NCBI GenBank assembly: GCA_012934845.2
Contig: WNNJ02002271.1
Coordinates: 55,161 to 119,160, forward strand
Length of the DNA stretch: 64,000 nt
Direction: 5' to 3'
From: Pomphorhynchus laevis
Lineage: Eukaryota > Acanthocephala > Palaeacanthocephala > Echinorhynchida > Pomphorhynchidae
Part shown: positions 1 to 9,699 of the stretch, piece after piece
Position numbering within the stretch: the stretch's first letter is position 1
Layout: the number at the start of each line of letters is the position of its first letter
The notes under the pieces: model-generated
Databases searched by the model: none
What the model was told of the DNA's origin: nothing
Seen by the model: only the letters and a program-made list of their open reading frames with translations
Made by a program: the position numbers and the translations under genes

Positions 1-890
1 CAGCAATGACGGTCTCGCGGCCTACAGATATAGACGAAATCGGATTGTTTGAAAGTCGTTCTATAAGATTAGGTGAGGATAGTGGCTGATCCCGCCAGAT
101 ATTGTACGTCAGGGGATGTAGTATTTGCATTGTTGTCCGTGCTTGTGTAGATGGGCTGACCATTCCTCCTGAAACCAAACGCTGGAGTGCTTACTGTAAT
201 TCCCATGCTTGGCCAGGTTGATACAAGCAATTTCTGAATTGCCGTTCAGTTGACGGTTTGCATATTTGTGTAGCGTTTGTATCATGGATATTACATCCGT
301 TATAGCGGTTGCCGCGTAGGCTCATATCGATTCGCAAATGTGCTTCTCGAGCTTATATCGGCCATTGCATGTTGCGGGCATCGGGCTACTGAAGCATGAT
401 TTTGCGAAGATCAGCAACTTTGTCCATGAACTGAAATCTTCGATCTGCAGTGCATGTTTGATATTGTCACAGAAATGGGTGGCTGCTAAAACACGTGCTT
501 TGTACGGAATGCTTATGACTGTTGTTGATTCTCTGCGCCAACATGATTGAAGACATGATAGACAGTTCGAAGCGTCGACTAGAGAGCGTGGAATTGCTAA
601 TGTTGGAGTTATGACTCATGTGGTGGCTTCATTTGGTTGGACCTTGGACGCATAGTCGAAACAGCCGAATCCCTCGCCCGAACCTGGACACCTTGAATCT
701 CTGAGCTTATGAAAGCGGAAACATCCATTAGTTGTCAAGTCGATTTCCTTCTGGCAGATGCGACAGGGCTGCTTACCTCTGATAATATCATTTTGATCTT
801 GCCCATCGTCAGCCATTGTGTTTGGTAACATTGTAAGTAAGTTTGTACTTGCCAAGCGTCGTAGAGTCGGCGAGCGTGAACGAGCTGCTG
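1..890 (-). mobile_element. 5' part of an RLE-type LINE, decayed
   Basis: Read on the minus strand, this stretch carries broken coding sequence typical of the N-terminal part of LINEs whose C-terminus is a restriction-like endonuclease. It begins with a Cys/His cluster (616-855) and continues, across breaks, with a helical region containing ATHFCDNIKHALQIEDF and then WTKLLIFAKSC. The W-x2-L-x2-F-A-x-x-C pattern is what I recall upstream of the RT in this family. The RT domain would lie beyond the window's left edge. It stops where the next element begins, near 900. The clade is inferred from pattern memory only. Confidence 0.5.
616..855 (-). CDS. Short zinc-finger-like ORF at the LINE N-terminus
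   Basis: An open frame of 79 codons with the arrangement C-x2-C (CRICQK), a later C, H at FRFHK and then C-P-G-S-G, which fits a small zinc-binding module. Such fingers are common at the N-terminus of non-LTR retrotransposon proteins, where they bind nucleic acid. The frame probably extends upstream to about 890 without a methionine (SPTLRRLAST). It ends early compared with the family and looks like part of a decayed element, not a host gene. Confidence 0.4.
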   Translation of the reverse strand: MASTNLLTMLPNTMADDGQDQNDIIRGKQPCRICQKEIDLTTNGCFRFHKLRDSRCPGSGEGFGCFDYASKVQPNEATT

Positions 891-906
891 GTTGATTGTC
901 GATTTG

Positions 907-1583
907 CTGTGACGAATTTGACTGTCTAGCTTTCGATTTCCTCAGGTCAATTTCAAATTCGCGAATTAAATTCCTTTGCTGTAATACTGTAGATTGTGTA
1001 TATTAATCTTGTATAAGTAGTGTGTTATTAAGCTTTTTCTTCGATCTGATCGATTAATTAATTCATTAATTAATCAATCAGATTAATTAATTAGTTTAAT
1101 TAATCAATCAAACTAATAAATTAATTAGTTTCGGATACATAATCAATAAAAATTTCGTTTTTATTTTATCCATAATTTTTATATAATTTATTTAACATTA
1201 GAATTCTTATATGTGTCATCAATTTAGTATTTGTTAAAATAATTTAAAATAGTTAATTAATTATTTAAAATTGAATAATCTTAATTGAACTTTTTTGATT
1301 TTTTCAGTCGTTTCATACAATATTGGTTTCTACAATAGGCAATTCAACTCCCTATAGCTCATTTCCCTGCTGAAACTGTCAGGAATCTGATCCATTACTC
1401 TACAGGTAGAGACCCAGGGATGATGCATGCAATATTCTCGGTGATCCCGGATTTATTCAGGCCACCAATAAGAGATATTGTTGATCAGATATCAGGAGAG
1501 GACGTGTATGCAGTTCTGCAACAGAATCTCATACAATTGATGAATGGCAACTTGACAGTTAACGAGTATTTACACATACTTAG
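907..1583 (+). repeat. 677-bp tandem duplication, copy 1
   Basis: The unit from CTGTGACGAATTTG to ACACATACTTAG is followed immediately by a second copy at 1584-2260 with the same length. I saw no differences between the copies. Each holds an AT-rich segment with TTAATTAATCAATCA motifs followed by about 160 bp of coding sequence of the RT element. Because the repeat includes coding sequence it is not a simple LTR. Confidence 0.9.
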
Positions 1584-2260
1584 CTGTGACGAATTTGACT
1601 GTCTAGCTTTCGATTTCCTCAGGTCAATTTCAAATTCGCGAATTAAATTCCTTTGCTGTAATACTGTAGATTGTGTATATTAATCTTGTATAAGTAGTGT
1701 GTTATTAAGCTTTTTCTTCGATCTGATCGATTAATTAATTCATTAATTAATCAATCAGATTAATTAATTAGTTTAATTAATCAATCAAACTAATAAATTA
1801 ATTAGTTTCGGATACATAATCAATAAAAATTTCGTTTTTATTTTATCCATAATTTTTATATAATTTATTTAACATTAGAATTCTTATATGTGTCATCAAT
1901 TTAGTATTTGTTAAAATAATTTAAAATAGTTAATTAATTATTTAAAATTGAATAATCTTAATTGAACTTTTTTGATTTTTTCAGTCGTTTCATACAATAT
2001 TGGTTTCTACAATAGGCAATTCAACTCCCTATAGCTCATTTCCCTGCTGAAACTGTCAGGAATCTGATCCATTACTCTACAGGTAGAGACCCAGGGATGA
2101 TGCATGCAATATTCTCGGTGATCCCGGATTTATTCAGGCCACCAATAAGAGATATTGTTGATCAGATATCAGGAGAGGACGTGTATGCAGTTCTGCAACA
2201 GAATCTCATACAATTGATGAATGGCAACTTGACAGTTAACGAGTATTTACACATACTTAG
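1584..2260 (+). repeat. 677-bp tandem duplication, copy 2
   Basis: This is the second, apparently identical copy of the 907-1583 unit. Its coding part (from 2097) runs straight on into the RT region of the fossil element, so this copy is in the original context and the upstream copy is the duplicate. Confidence 0.9.
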
Positions 2261-3583
2261 TCAGCAAGAGCCAACATCAATAGTCCTTGCGCACCAAGAC
2301 ATGTTCATTGAACGTGACTTGGAAGACATTGATCTAGGATCGTTGTTAGGAGAGATTGTTAGGCTACGATCATCATCGTACAAACATCATCCTGAGGTAT
2401 CTGATATGGCTAACATCCCTCGACTTTTAGAACAAAGTCAGGCACCCAAACATGTTCGTTCAATCTTCCGTAAAGGAGTAAGAATTGAAGTCATGCCGGT
2501 GAGTTGGCGTCGTTGGCGTTCTAACGTAAGCCATGCGCTTACCAGAGCCATTCGATATCACATCAAGAAGGGTATAATAGCTCCTTTACCAAAAAGGACT
2601 AAACCGCAATACTGCTCTAGAGTATTCTTGATTCCCAAGAAAGACTCCTATAGACTGATATATGACGGGCGGATATGGGATGGGTGTAAAACCCCAGATT
2701 TCTATCTGCCTTCTATATATCAGGTCTTGAACAGAGAGCATATTGTTTGTAAGGAATGGTACGTAAAGATTGACTTCAAGTCAATGTTTTACCAAATTCC
2801 GCTATGCCCTTCTGATTGGCTTAAAACGGCCTTTGAATACAATGGTAACTACTACCATTACAAAGTCGTGCCTTTCGGTATACCTTGGGGCCCGTTTGGG
2901 CGCAAATGATTGGCAATGCCATTACACATTTCGCTCGTAAACAAGGGGTGGAAGCCTGGACTCATATTGATGATATGATCCTATCGCACAACTCTAAAGC
3001 TGTTCTTATGACAGCAGTGCGTAAGCTTCTTGCTCTCTGCAAATGTGGAAATCTGTCTCTAAACCTAGAGAAGAGCATACTTAGGCCTTGCAGGAAATTA
3101 ACTTTCCTAGGAGGCACTTGGTCGACAGATGGCGTCGATATCACCTCGTATGCGTTATCACGCTTTAGGGCGGCGGTAGCATATTTGAGAATTTTGAAAT
3201 CGCCAATCTCTGTCGCCAAGGAATGCGTTTGAGGGGTTTGATAAACTACTATCTGCCCTTCTTTTCCACGGTGCACAAGCTCCTTTACCAGGATGAGCCT
3301 TGGCAGGCCTGGTTTTTGGAGTTGCTCATTGATAAGGAGCCCCTGGTTTTACCTAAACAACATAAGGCATGTCACGGAAAGATCTTTGTGGATGCCACCC
3401 AATCACAAATTGGGATTGTGGGTTTAGAAGGGGAAGTACACACATATGAACTGCCATATGATCTTCCTATCTTTGAGGCTGAGCTTTTAGCCGCCTGGTG
3501 TGGTCATCAACTATACCCAGACGCTAAGATATATACCGACAATATGGGTGTATATTATTCAGTTCTCAAAGGTAGAGCGAAAA

Positions 3584-4583
3584 TGAATTAATAGAATCCT
3601 TAAATATTTTGATAAATCAAAATATTTAAAAGTAGGGACATCTTTATTTAGACAGGTAAAAGGTGTTCCAATGGGTGGTAATAGTAGCCCAATTATAGCT
3701 GACTTGTTTTTAAGCTTTATAGAATATGAATTTGTTCATAACTGTGTAAAAACTAAATCTAAACAATATAAATATATGAAATATATGTTTCGATACATTG
3801 ATGATATATGTGTATTTAATTCTAATAATTTTTATTCAATAAGTGAGCACATTTATCCAGAAAGCCTTATTCTTAACAAAACCAATATTAATGATAAAAA
3901 AGGTGCATATCTAGATATGAACATTAAATTAACATTAACTAAAACTACTATTAATTTATATCGTAAAGTTAAATTTACAAGAAACATATTTTTGCATGAG
4001 CATTCATGCATACCATATAATATAAAATATAATACATTAAATAATGAAATTTTAAGAATTGCAACAATATGTAATAATATTGGCTTTCTTCAAAATCATT
4101 TAAATAATTTAATAGATACATATTTTAAAAATAACATTCTGCTTGATGTTATATAAAAATAACATCAAGCAGAAAATAGTAAAATATATAAATCAACACA
4201 ATGATATAAAGAATAAATTTAAACTCTTAATTGGCAATAGAATAAGATACTAGATAGTTATTTCAGAGGAAATACATCATTAGCATGTATTTGGCCCCGC
4301 TGCTATGTTGGGTAGAGGAGTTAGGGGCCGAAACCTGATAGCATAGCAGTTCCTCCTGATGACCTCTAATTCTTATTCTGATACAACGTCTGTTATTTAT
4401 TAGTCAATTCATAAAAATGACGTTTATTTTAATTTTTTTAACTTGATTTAAATTATAGAAAATCTAAAAACAATTATTAATTTTATTATTTAATTATTAA
4501 ATTTTGATTTAGCATTATTATGTTTTGTTTATTTTATAATTATATTAAATACGTAGACTCAGTTAGCTGATTTAATTTGTTCT
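3584..4583 (+). mobile_element. 5'-truncated Penelope-like copy (left partial tandem)
   Basis: It starts abruptly inside the RT gene and matches 7043-8070 of the adjoining full-length copy, so the two form a head-to-tail partial tandem. It holds the RT catalytic core (YIDDICVFN near 3798-3824), the thumb region to about 4156 and the terminal repeat. Truncated copies joined head-to-tail to a complete copy, giving long direct repeats (pLTRs), are a known habit of Penelope-like elements. It is inserted into the RT/RNase H fossil upstream. Confidence 0.8.
4239..4575 (+). repeat. PLE terminal repeat (pLTR), left
   Basis: This direct repeat is shared with 7729-8070. It starts at AGAATAAGATACTAGATAG, holds the GC-rich core GGCCCCGCTGCTATG...GGGGCCGAAACC...CATAGCAG, and ends near ACGTAGACTCAGTTAGCTGA. 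The core can form overlapping helices (see findings). The same core recurs in more than ten places in the window in various stages of decay. Confidence 0.85.
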
Positions 4584-4734
4584 ACTGACATGTTATTATT
4601 GACCTGTGGACTTTGTTCGTCCGGTAATATGACCTCTGTCAGAAATACTGAAACTATGTATTATTGGTTACGACTTTACTATTATTTTTTCTTATTTTCA
4701 AACAAGCATGAATTATTAATTCTTAAAAAAGGGA

Positions 4735-4990
4735 GAAGTTTGCATCCCAAGGTGCTTACACTTTAAAATGTAAACTGCTTCACGTGATCACGTTTAAGAG
4801 ACCAGGTAAAAGCCAATAGCTAGGTTGCGTAGCGCGTAAAGTGAATGTGGTAGATCTTTATAAATCTTGTTCCAGCCTGCAACCGCCTTAATCAGGGCAG
4901 CCCCGGTGTCAGATGCTGCTGGATGGCCCGTTGTAAGTTTTGTCTGAGTCAAGTAAACTAGGTGGCGACACCGAAAAAGCAACGTTAAAA
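4735..4990. repeat. Conserved GC-richer block in the PLE leader
   Basis: About 250 bp, markedly richer in G+C than the rest of the element, and recurring at 20125-20395 and 25355-25625. It contains CACGTGATCACGTTTAAG and CCAGCCTGCAACCGCC. On the minus strand it can encode about 62 residues (TTGHPAASDTGAAL... region) in two of the three copies, the third being interrupted. I do not recognise a protein, tRNA promoter or known RNA in it. Possible roles are a promoter, a structured leader or a small antisense ORF; none is shown. Confidence 0.6.
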
Positions 4991-5009
4991 ATTATGACTT
5001 AAAAGTTAC

Positions 5010-5475
5010 ATGTACTCAACAATATTGGAAAAATACGTAAGTACTAATGATTTCAATTTTAGATCTTTTAAATGTAACAGAAAAAATTGTATAGTTTGTG
5101 ATGTTATAAATAATAATTGTATCGTAAGTAATACGACAAACAAATGTTTTTCATTAAATATTAATAATAATTGTAACTGCAATACCGCAGGTGTAGTGTA
5201 TCTAATACAATGCACATGTGGATTGCAATATATAGGAAAAACATCAAATGTTAAAAACTAGGTTTAGGCAACACATATATAATATACAGCATAATAGTCA
5301 AACTATATTTCATAAACATATGAGATTAATAGGACATGATATTAAAAACTGTAAATTATTTATTTTAGAACATATCGAAGAAAACATTTCAATATTAAAT
5401 CAAAAACTATTAGAAAAAGAAGATTTTTGGATTAAAACGCTTAATTTCATGTATCATTATGATAAAATGACGTGA
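5010..5475 (+). CDS. GIY-YIG endonuclease region of the PLE
   Basis: This is the nicking endonuclease module of the Penelope-like element. It opens with a Cys cluster (C-x4-C-x2-C, FKCNRKNCIVCDV) followed by the GIY-YIG core (AGVVYLIQC, then LQYIGKT), a conserved R and H in TRFRQHI, and a late Glu in LEKEDFWIKTL. It is read in two overlapping pieces in this copy, whereas the homologous copy at 25631 reads through the same stretch in one frame. By family knowledge the enzyme nicks target DNA for primed reverse transcription in the nucleus. Confidence 0.85.
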
Positions 5476-5556
5476 TACAAGGAATTGGTAGAAGTAGTAT
5501 AATACATAATAAACAACTATATTATAATAATCCGGTTAAACGCAAACCAAGAAGTC

Positions 5557-6171
5557 ATGGTGATAAAAAGGAATAGGAAAAATAGAGTTAAAAATATTAA
5601 AAAAGATATGTATATAAATGAACAATTAGAAATATTAAAACAACTTTTAAGTGATAATAAGCTAAAAGATCTTTATGTAAATATAAGAAGTTTTTCTAAA
5701 GATATCATTTGTTCAATAAATCAAAAATTAATTAACGACTATGATAGGCTAAGTTGTGTAATAGACAGTTTTTGCAATACAAAATACTATAATCGTACAA
5801 TAAATGTAAATAATAACAATAGAAAATATACATTAACCATAAACTTCATTAATAAATGTATAGATAACATAAATATAGCCGGACTTTTAAATAATTCTAA
5901 AAGTAAAGAAATAATAGGGTCAGATTTAAGTAAATATATTCCTAAAATAAGGTATAAACTCCTACCACCATTTGGACGAAAAATTTGTAATTATAATAAA
6001 GAATTTAAATCAATATGTAACGATAATATTAGAAACATAATGGAAACAGAATGCAATTGTAAAAGTCTTAGTTTTGATAAAATAAACGAACATATATGTA
6101 CCCATAATCTAGAATTAATTGAAAATTGTGAATTAAGAAAGCTGCTATCAAAGGGTATAAATATAGATTAA
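5557..6171 (+). CDS. Linker / N-terminal RT region of the PLE
   Basis: An open frame of 204 codons, very rich in Asn, Lys and Ile, lies between the endonuclease and the RT. It carries the phrases KYIPKIRYKLLPPFGR and ECNCKSLSFDKINEHICTHN, which include a C-x-C and an H-x-x-x-H. I see no catalytic motif. In permuted PLEs a region of unknown role lies at this position before the RT fingers. It probably belongs to one polyprotein with the neighbouring frames. Confidence 0.6.
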   Translation: MVIKRNRKNRVKNIKKDMYINEQLEILKQLLSDNKLKDLYVNIRSFSKDIICSINQKLINDYDRLSCVIDSFCNTKYYNRTINVNNNNRKYTLTINFINKCIDNINIAGLLNNSKSKEIIGSDLSKYIPKIRYKLLPPFGRKICNYNKEFKSICNDNIRNIMETECNCKSLSFDKINEHICTHNLELIENCELRKLLSKGINID

Positions 6172-6317
6172 ATAACAACAACGACAAAAATAAAATTTAC
6201 AGTTCGTTATATAATAACTTAAATGATTACTTTAGTAAGCTGATTAATAGTGAAAGCTCGAATATATCAAAGATAAAAATTTGGAAAGATTATACATTTG
6301 ATAAAATTAAAAATAAA

Positions 6318-7715
6318 ATGAAAAAAAAAACAAACAATTATAAAAGAAAAGATAAAATTAATAAAGATATGTATAAAGAACTTACTAAATTAAAGGATAA
6401 CTATATAATAACAACCATTGATAAAGCTAGTAATAACTTTGTCTTCATATGCAAAAAGCTTTATTATGATATACTAATAAAAGAGGTTAATTCTAATGAT
6501 TTAAATGTAAATCCAGCATATGAACGTAGTGAGTTGAGTTTAGAATCAATTATTACAAGTCACTGTTCTATAATGGATAAAAAGGGTATAAAGGTTGAAT
6601 CAGATAATAAAACTATACCTATATTATATTGGAATCCTAAATTACAAAAAAATCCAATAAAACCTAGGTTCATATGTAGTGAGTTAAAATGTACATTATA
6701 ACCACTTTCTGTCTATATGAATAAAATATTTAAAGTAATTAAAGCACATTTTAAAAAATATTGCAAGGTAATCGAAATTAATACTGGTATAAACACTATT
6801 TCAGTATTAATTCTACAAAAGAATTTTTAGAACAGACAAAAGGAATAAATTTTCAAAATATAAATACATACGATTTTAGTACTCTTTATACAAATCTAGA
6901 TTTAGTAGATATTAAAGAAGCGTTAGTAAAATTAATTAACATTGTATTCGGAAAACGATATACATATATATGTTATAATAACTACAACGCCTATCTAACA
7001 ATAATTAAACCATCAAGTAAATATAAATATATCTATAAAATTGAATTAATAGAATCCTTAAATATTTTGATAAATCAAAATATTTAAAAGTAGGGACATC
7101 TTTATTTAGACAAGTAAAAGGTGTTCAATGGGTGGTAATAGTAGCCCAATTATAGCTGACTTGTTTTTAAGCTTTATAGTATATGAATTTGTTCATAACT
7201 GTGTAAAAACTAAATCTAAACAATATAAATATATGAAATATATGTTTCGATACATTGATGATATATGTGTATTTAATTCTAATAATTTTTATTCAATTAG
7301 TGAGCACATTTATCCAGAAAGCCTAATTCTTAACAAAACCAATATTAATGATAAAGAAGGTGTATATCTATATATGAACATTAAATTAACATTAACCAAA
7401 ACTACTATTTATTTATATCGTAAAGATGTCATATTTAAATTTACAAGAAACATATTGTTGCATGAGCATTCATGCATACCATATAATATAAAATATAATA
7501 CATTAAATAATGAAATTTTAAGAATTGCAACAATATGTAATGATATTGGCTTTCTTCAAAATCATTTAAATAATTTAATAGATACATATTTTAAACTAGG
7601 TTACTATAAAAATAACATCAAGCAGAAAATAGTAAAATGTATAAATCAACACAATAATATAAAGAATAAATTTAAACTCTTAAGTGGCAAATTTTTATGG
7701 ATGGATAATAAATAA
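6318..7715 (+). CDS. Reverse transcriptase region of the PLE
   Basis: The RT domain is read in pieces. The fingers contain IITTIDKASNNFVFICKK and YWNPKLQKNPIKPRFI. Motif A lies around YDFSTLYTNL (about 6870-6900), motif B around VPMGGNSSPIIADL in sister copies (about 7125-7160), and motif C is RYIDDICVFN (about 7245-7275). The thumb ends in LLSGKFLWMDNK near 7715. S-T-L-Y-T-N and M-G-x-x-x-S-P are hallmarks of Penelope-like (telomerase-related) RTs. The frame is interrupted several times. Confidence 0.85.
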
Positions 7716-7728
7716 TATACTTTGCATT

Positions 7729-8070
7729 AGAATAAGATACTAGATAGTTATTTCAGAGGAAATACATCATTAGCATGTATTTGGCCCCGCTGCTATGTTG
7801 GGTATAGGAGTTAGGGGCCGAAACCTGATAGCATAGCAGTTCCTCCTGATGACCTCTAATTCTTATTCTGATACAACGTCTGTTATTTATTAGACAATTC
7901 ATAAAAATGACGTTTATATTAAATTTCAATTTTGTACTTGATTTAAATTATAGAAAATCTTAAAACAATTATTTATTTTATTATTTAATTATTAAATTTT
8001 GATTTAGCATTAATATGTTTTGTTTATTTTATAATTATATTAAATACGTAGACTCATTTAGCTGATTTAA
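7729..8070 (+). repeat. PLE terminal repeat (pLTR), right
   Basis: This is the direct repeat of 4239-4575 at an offset of 3490 bp, with the same ends and the same GC core, differing in scattered positions. It follows the RT stop closely, as expected for a PLE 3' end. Confidence 0.85.
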
Positions 8071-8104
8071 ATTTAAATATCAATAAAATTTATTTTAACA
8101 ATGT

Positions 8105-8240
8105 TTTAAGCCAGACGCCAGATAATGTTTCGTCATCACAATGATTCATCAATTCCATCGCAATGACGAAACGTATCTAATACCGTTTCGTCATTGTGAC
8201 GTAATACCGTTTATAGTCGTTCTTTCGCGTCTGGCTTAAA
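8105..8240. mobile_element. 136-bp MITE with CCAGACGC termini
   Basis: A perfect 14-bp terminal inverted repeat (TTTAAGCCAGACGC) bounds 136 bp. The interior contains GTTTCGTCAT/ATGACGAAAC inverted segments that could extend a hairpin. No coding sequence. A related element with CCAGACGCGGAA termini lies at 45302-45543. The superfamily is not clear because target-site duplications cannot be assigned. Confidence 0.75.
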
Positions 8241-8387
8241 TGATTGTTACATAATTCACGCGAAATTATATCGTTTGAGAAATTCATGATAAAATATTTG
8301 ATAATAAATAATATACTTTGTATATGAAGTATAAAAAAAAGAATTTAAAAAGCCTGATAATAAGTCTACGTATTTTATAAATTTTAA

Positions 8388-8475
8388 TAAATCAGATCAG
8401 TTAGCTGAATATCTTAAACTATAAATAAATTAAAAATAAGGATAAATAATTATAAATATTGATTGTTTTGTATGA
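8388..8475 (+). repeat. About 90-bp direct repeat, left of the NOX fragment
   Basis: AATAAATCAGATCAGTTAGC and the following AT-rich bases recur almost unchanged at 9089-9181. The two copies bracket the NADPH-oxidase fragment. The CAGTTAGCTGA part resembles the terminal sequence of the local PLE family. Confidence 0.8.
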
Positions 8476-8534
8476 TTGTAAAATAAACCAATAAGTTGAT
8501 CCACTAAGTAAGCACATAATATTTTGTTTTATGA

Positions 8535-8980
8535 TGTTTTATAATGTTTTTTGCATGAAGCGTAAAATTTAGAGTTTCATTCGAAACGTGTGTAGGATAG
8601 ATGGGATACCATATCACACCGGAAATGTTCCAACATTTTAAGCTAACGTACTGACCGTAGTTTGGTTTTGGCTTGGAATTTTTGATTTGAAAGTTCACCA
8701 GACTACCCGGCAAGTATTCAACATGAATGACTTTAGACATACATATGTAATTGTAAAATAAACCAATAAGTTGATCCACCAAGTAAGCACATAATATCCA
8801 AACAACAATGGGATTAACTCTGGAATATAAAATCTTTGGTGCCGGACATTGCTCTAGTCCCCATAGCTGATAATTAGTTTTGCAAATTATGTTTTCATCA
8901 GGTGCATTTTGACCGGATAAATGCTTGACTTGCGATAAAAATGCAGACGATAGGTAAATCAGTATGTTGAGCAGTCTATT
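8535..8980 (-). pseudogene. NADPH oxidase (NOX) fragment, FAD-binding start
   Basis: On the minus strand an uninterrupted frame of more than 130 codons matches the end of the NOX membrane part and the start of the FAD-binding domain. A WGLEQCPAPK segment corresponds to the WG...ECPxP loop of NOX proteins. A hydrophobic helix follows (VVWILCAYLV), then SKVIHVEYLPGSLVNFQIKN and YGQYVSLKCWNISGVIWYP, which correspond to K-V-I...GQYIFLKCPxVSxLEWHPF. The expected H-P-F-T FAD motif reads Y-P-I-Y, so a key FAD-binding signature is lost. A 50-bp piece of this frame (8752-8797) is repeated at 8471-8521. No flanking NOX exons were seen. It is most likely a displaced exon or retrocopy fragment. Confidence 0.6.
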
Positions 8981-9088
8981 TAAAAATTGATGTCTTCTGT
9001 ACTGGTTTGGTCTAAGAATTTAAAATATATTAAAATAAAAGTTAATGTTTCGAATGTTTTTGTCAAATATTTAGAAAAATTCTAAAAG

Positions 9089-9181
9089 AATAAATCAGAT
9101 CAGTTTGCTGAATATCTTAAACTATAAATAAATTAAAAATAAGGATAAATAATTATAAATATTGATTGTTTTTATATGATT
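9089..9181 (+). repeat. About 90-bp direct repeat, right of the NOX fragment
   Basis: Partner of 8388-8475, same orientation, with only a few differences. The region from here to about 9600 is AT-rich (TAATAATTATAT and similar) with no gene seen. Confidence 0.8.
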
Positions 9182-9699
9182 AGATATGTAATACAAGCAT
9201 GTACAACTTGTCAATCTGGAAATCTTGGAGAGTAATATCAAATTATATTATCCGTCGCATATTACCTTTTAGTTTAAGATGATATTAACTTATATTGACA
9301 TTAATACCTTAATAAATTATAGTGATAAAGTAATCTAGTTTGCCAATTCAAAAATTTCAAACAATAATAATTTTATTTTTAATAATCAGATTAGCTAACT
9401 GAGTATAAATATAATATAATAATATTATATCTCAATATTATTATATTATTTAATTTATAATAAATAATTAAATAATTGTTATATAATCTTATTGTTAATA
9501 ATAAGATTAACAATATAATCTAATTATAGATTAACTCTATAACCTAATTGTTATAATCTTATATTTAAGATTTTATTTAATCTATATTTATAAAGTTAAA
9601 ATTTAAAATTGACATTAAAGATGGAAATGCCAATGAAGTCATTAAAAATAGATTTATTTTAACGTGACAAATGCGTGATGGCGCACGCTTACATGACCA

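Larger units (their letters stand above)
907..3583 (+). mobile_element. RT/RNase H retroelement fossil, hepadna-like or DIRS-like
   Basis: This fossil of a virus-like retroelement has a leader and N-terminal region (to about 2450), a reverse transcriptase (about 2470-3240) and the start of an RNase H domain (about 3370-3580). RT signatures seen are SRVFLIPKKDSYRLIYD, VKIDFKSMFYQIPL, VPFGIPWGPF and THIDDMIL. RNase H signatures are FVDATQ, AELLAAW and YTDNMGVYY. The FVDAT / AELLAAW / TDN series and the P-F-x-x-A-Q context resemble hepadnavirus polymerases and the HEART-type elements known from insects; DIRS-like RTs are the alternative. I saw no capsid, integrase or recombinase. It is broken in a few places, and its 3' end is cut off where a Penelope-like copy begins at about 3584. 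Moderate age is likely, since most motifs remain readable. Confidence 0.7.
4230..8070 (+). mobile_element. Near full-length Penelope-like element, EN before RT
   Basis: The order along the element is left pLTR (4239-4575), non-coding leader with a conserved GC-richer block (4735-4990), GIY-YIG endonuclease (5010-5475), linker domain (5557-6171), reverse transcriptase (6318-7715) and right pLTR (7729-8070). Classical Penelope, Neptune and similar elements have GIY-YIG after the RT. The reverse order matches the permuted group described as Naiad/Chlamys. Coding regions are separated by several breaks, so this copy is probably not active. It is very AT-rich, with Asn/Lys/Ile-heavy codon use. It anchors a family with many partial copies in this window on both strands. 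Confidence 0.85.

Noticed and set aside
338-550. 70-codon + strand frame
   Set aside because: It is the shadow of the minus-strand LINE coding sequence and has no features of its own.
4355-4400. CTGATGA in the pLTR as a hammerhead ribozyme core
   Set aside because: The only nearby GAAA lies upstream of it, no GAAA follows a stem II, and neither type I, II nor III hammerhead layout can be drawn with proper helices.
4735-4990. tRNA- or 7SL-derived SINE in the PLE leader
   Set aside because: No convincing A and B boxes or Alu-like fold was found; the block occurs only in PLE context.
5006-5215. 69-codon minus frame opposite the GIY-YIG gene
   Set aside because: Antisense of a well-supported coding region in AT-rich DNA; no motif.
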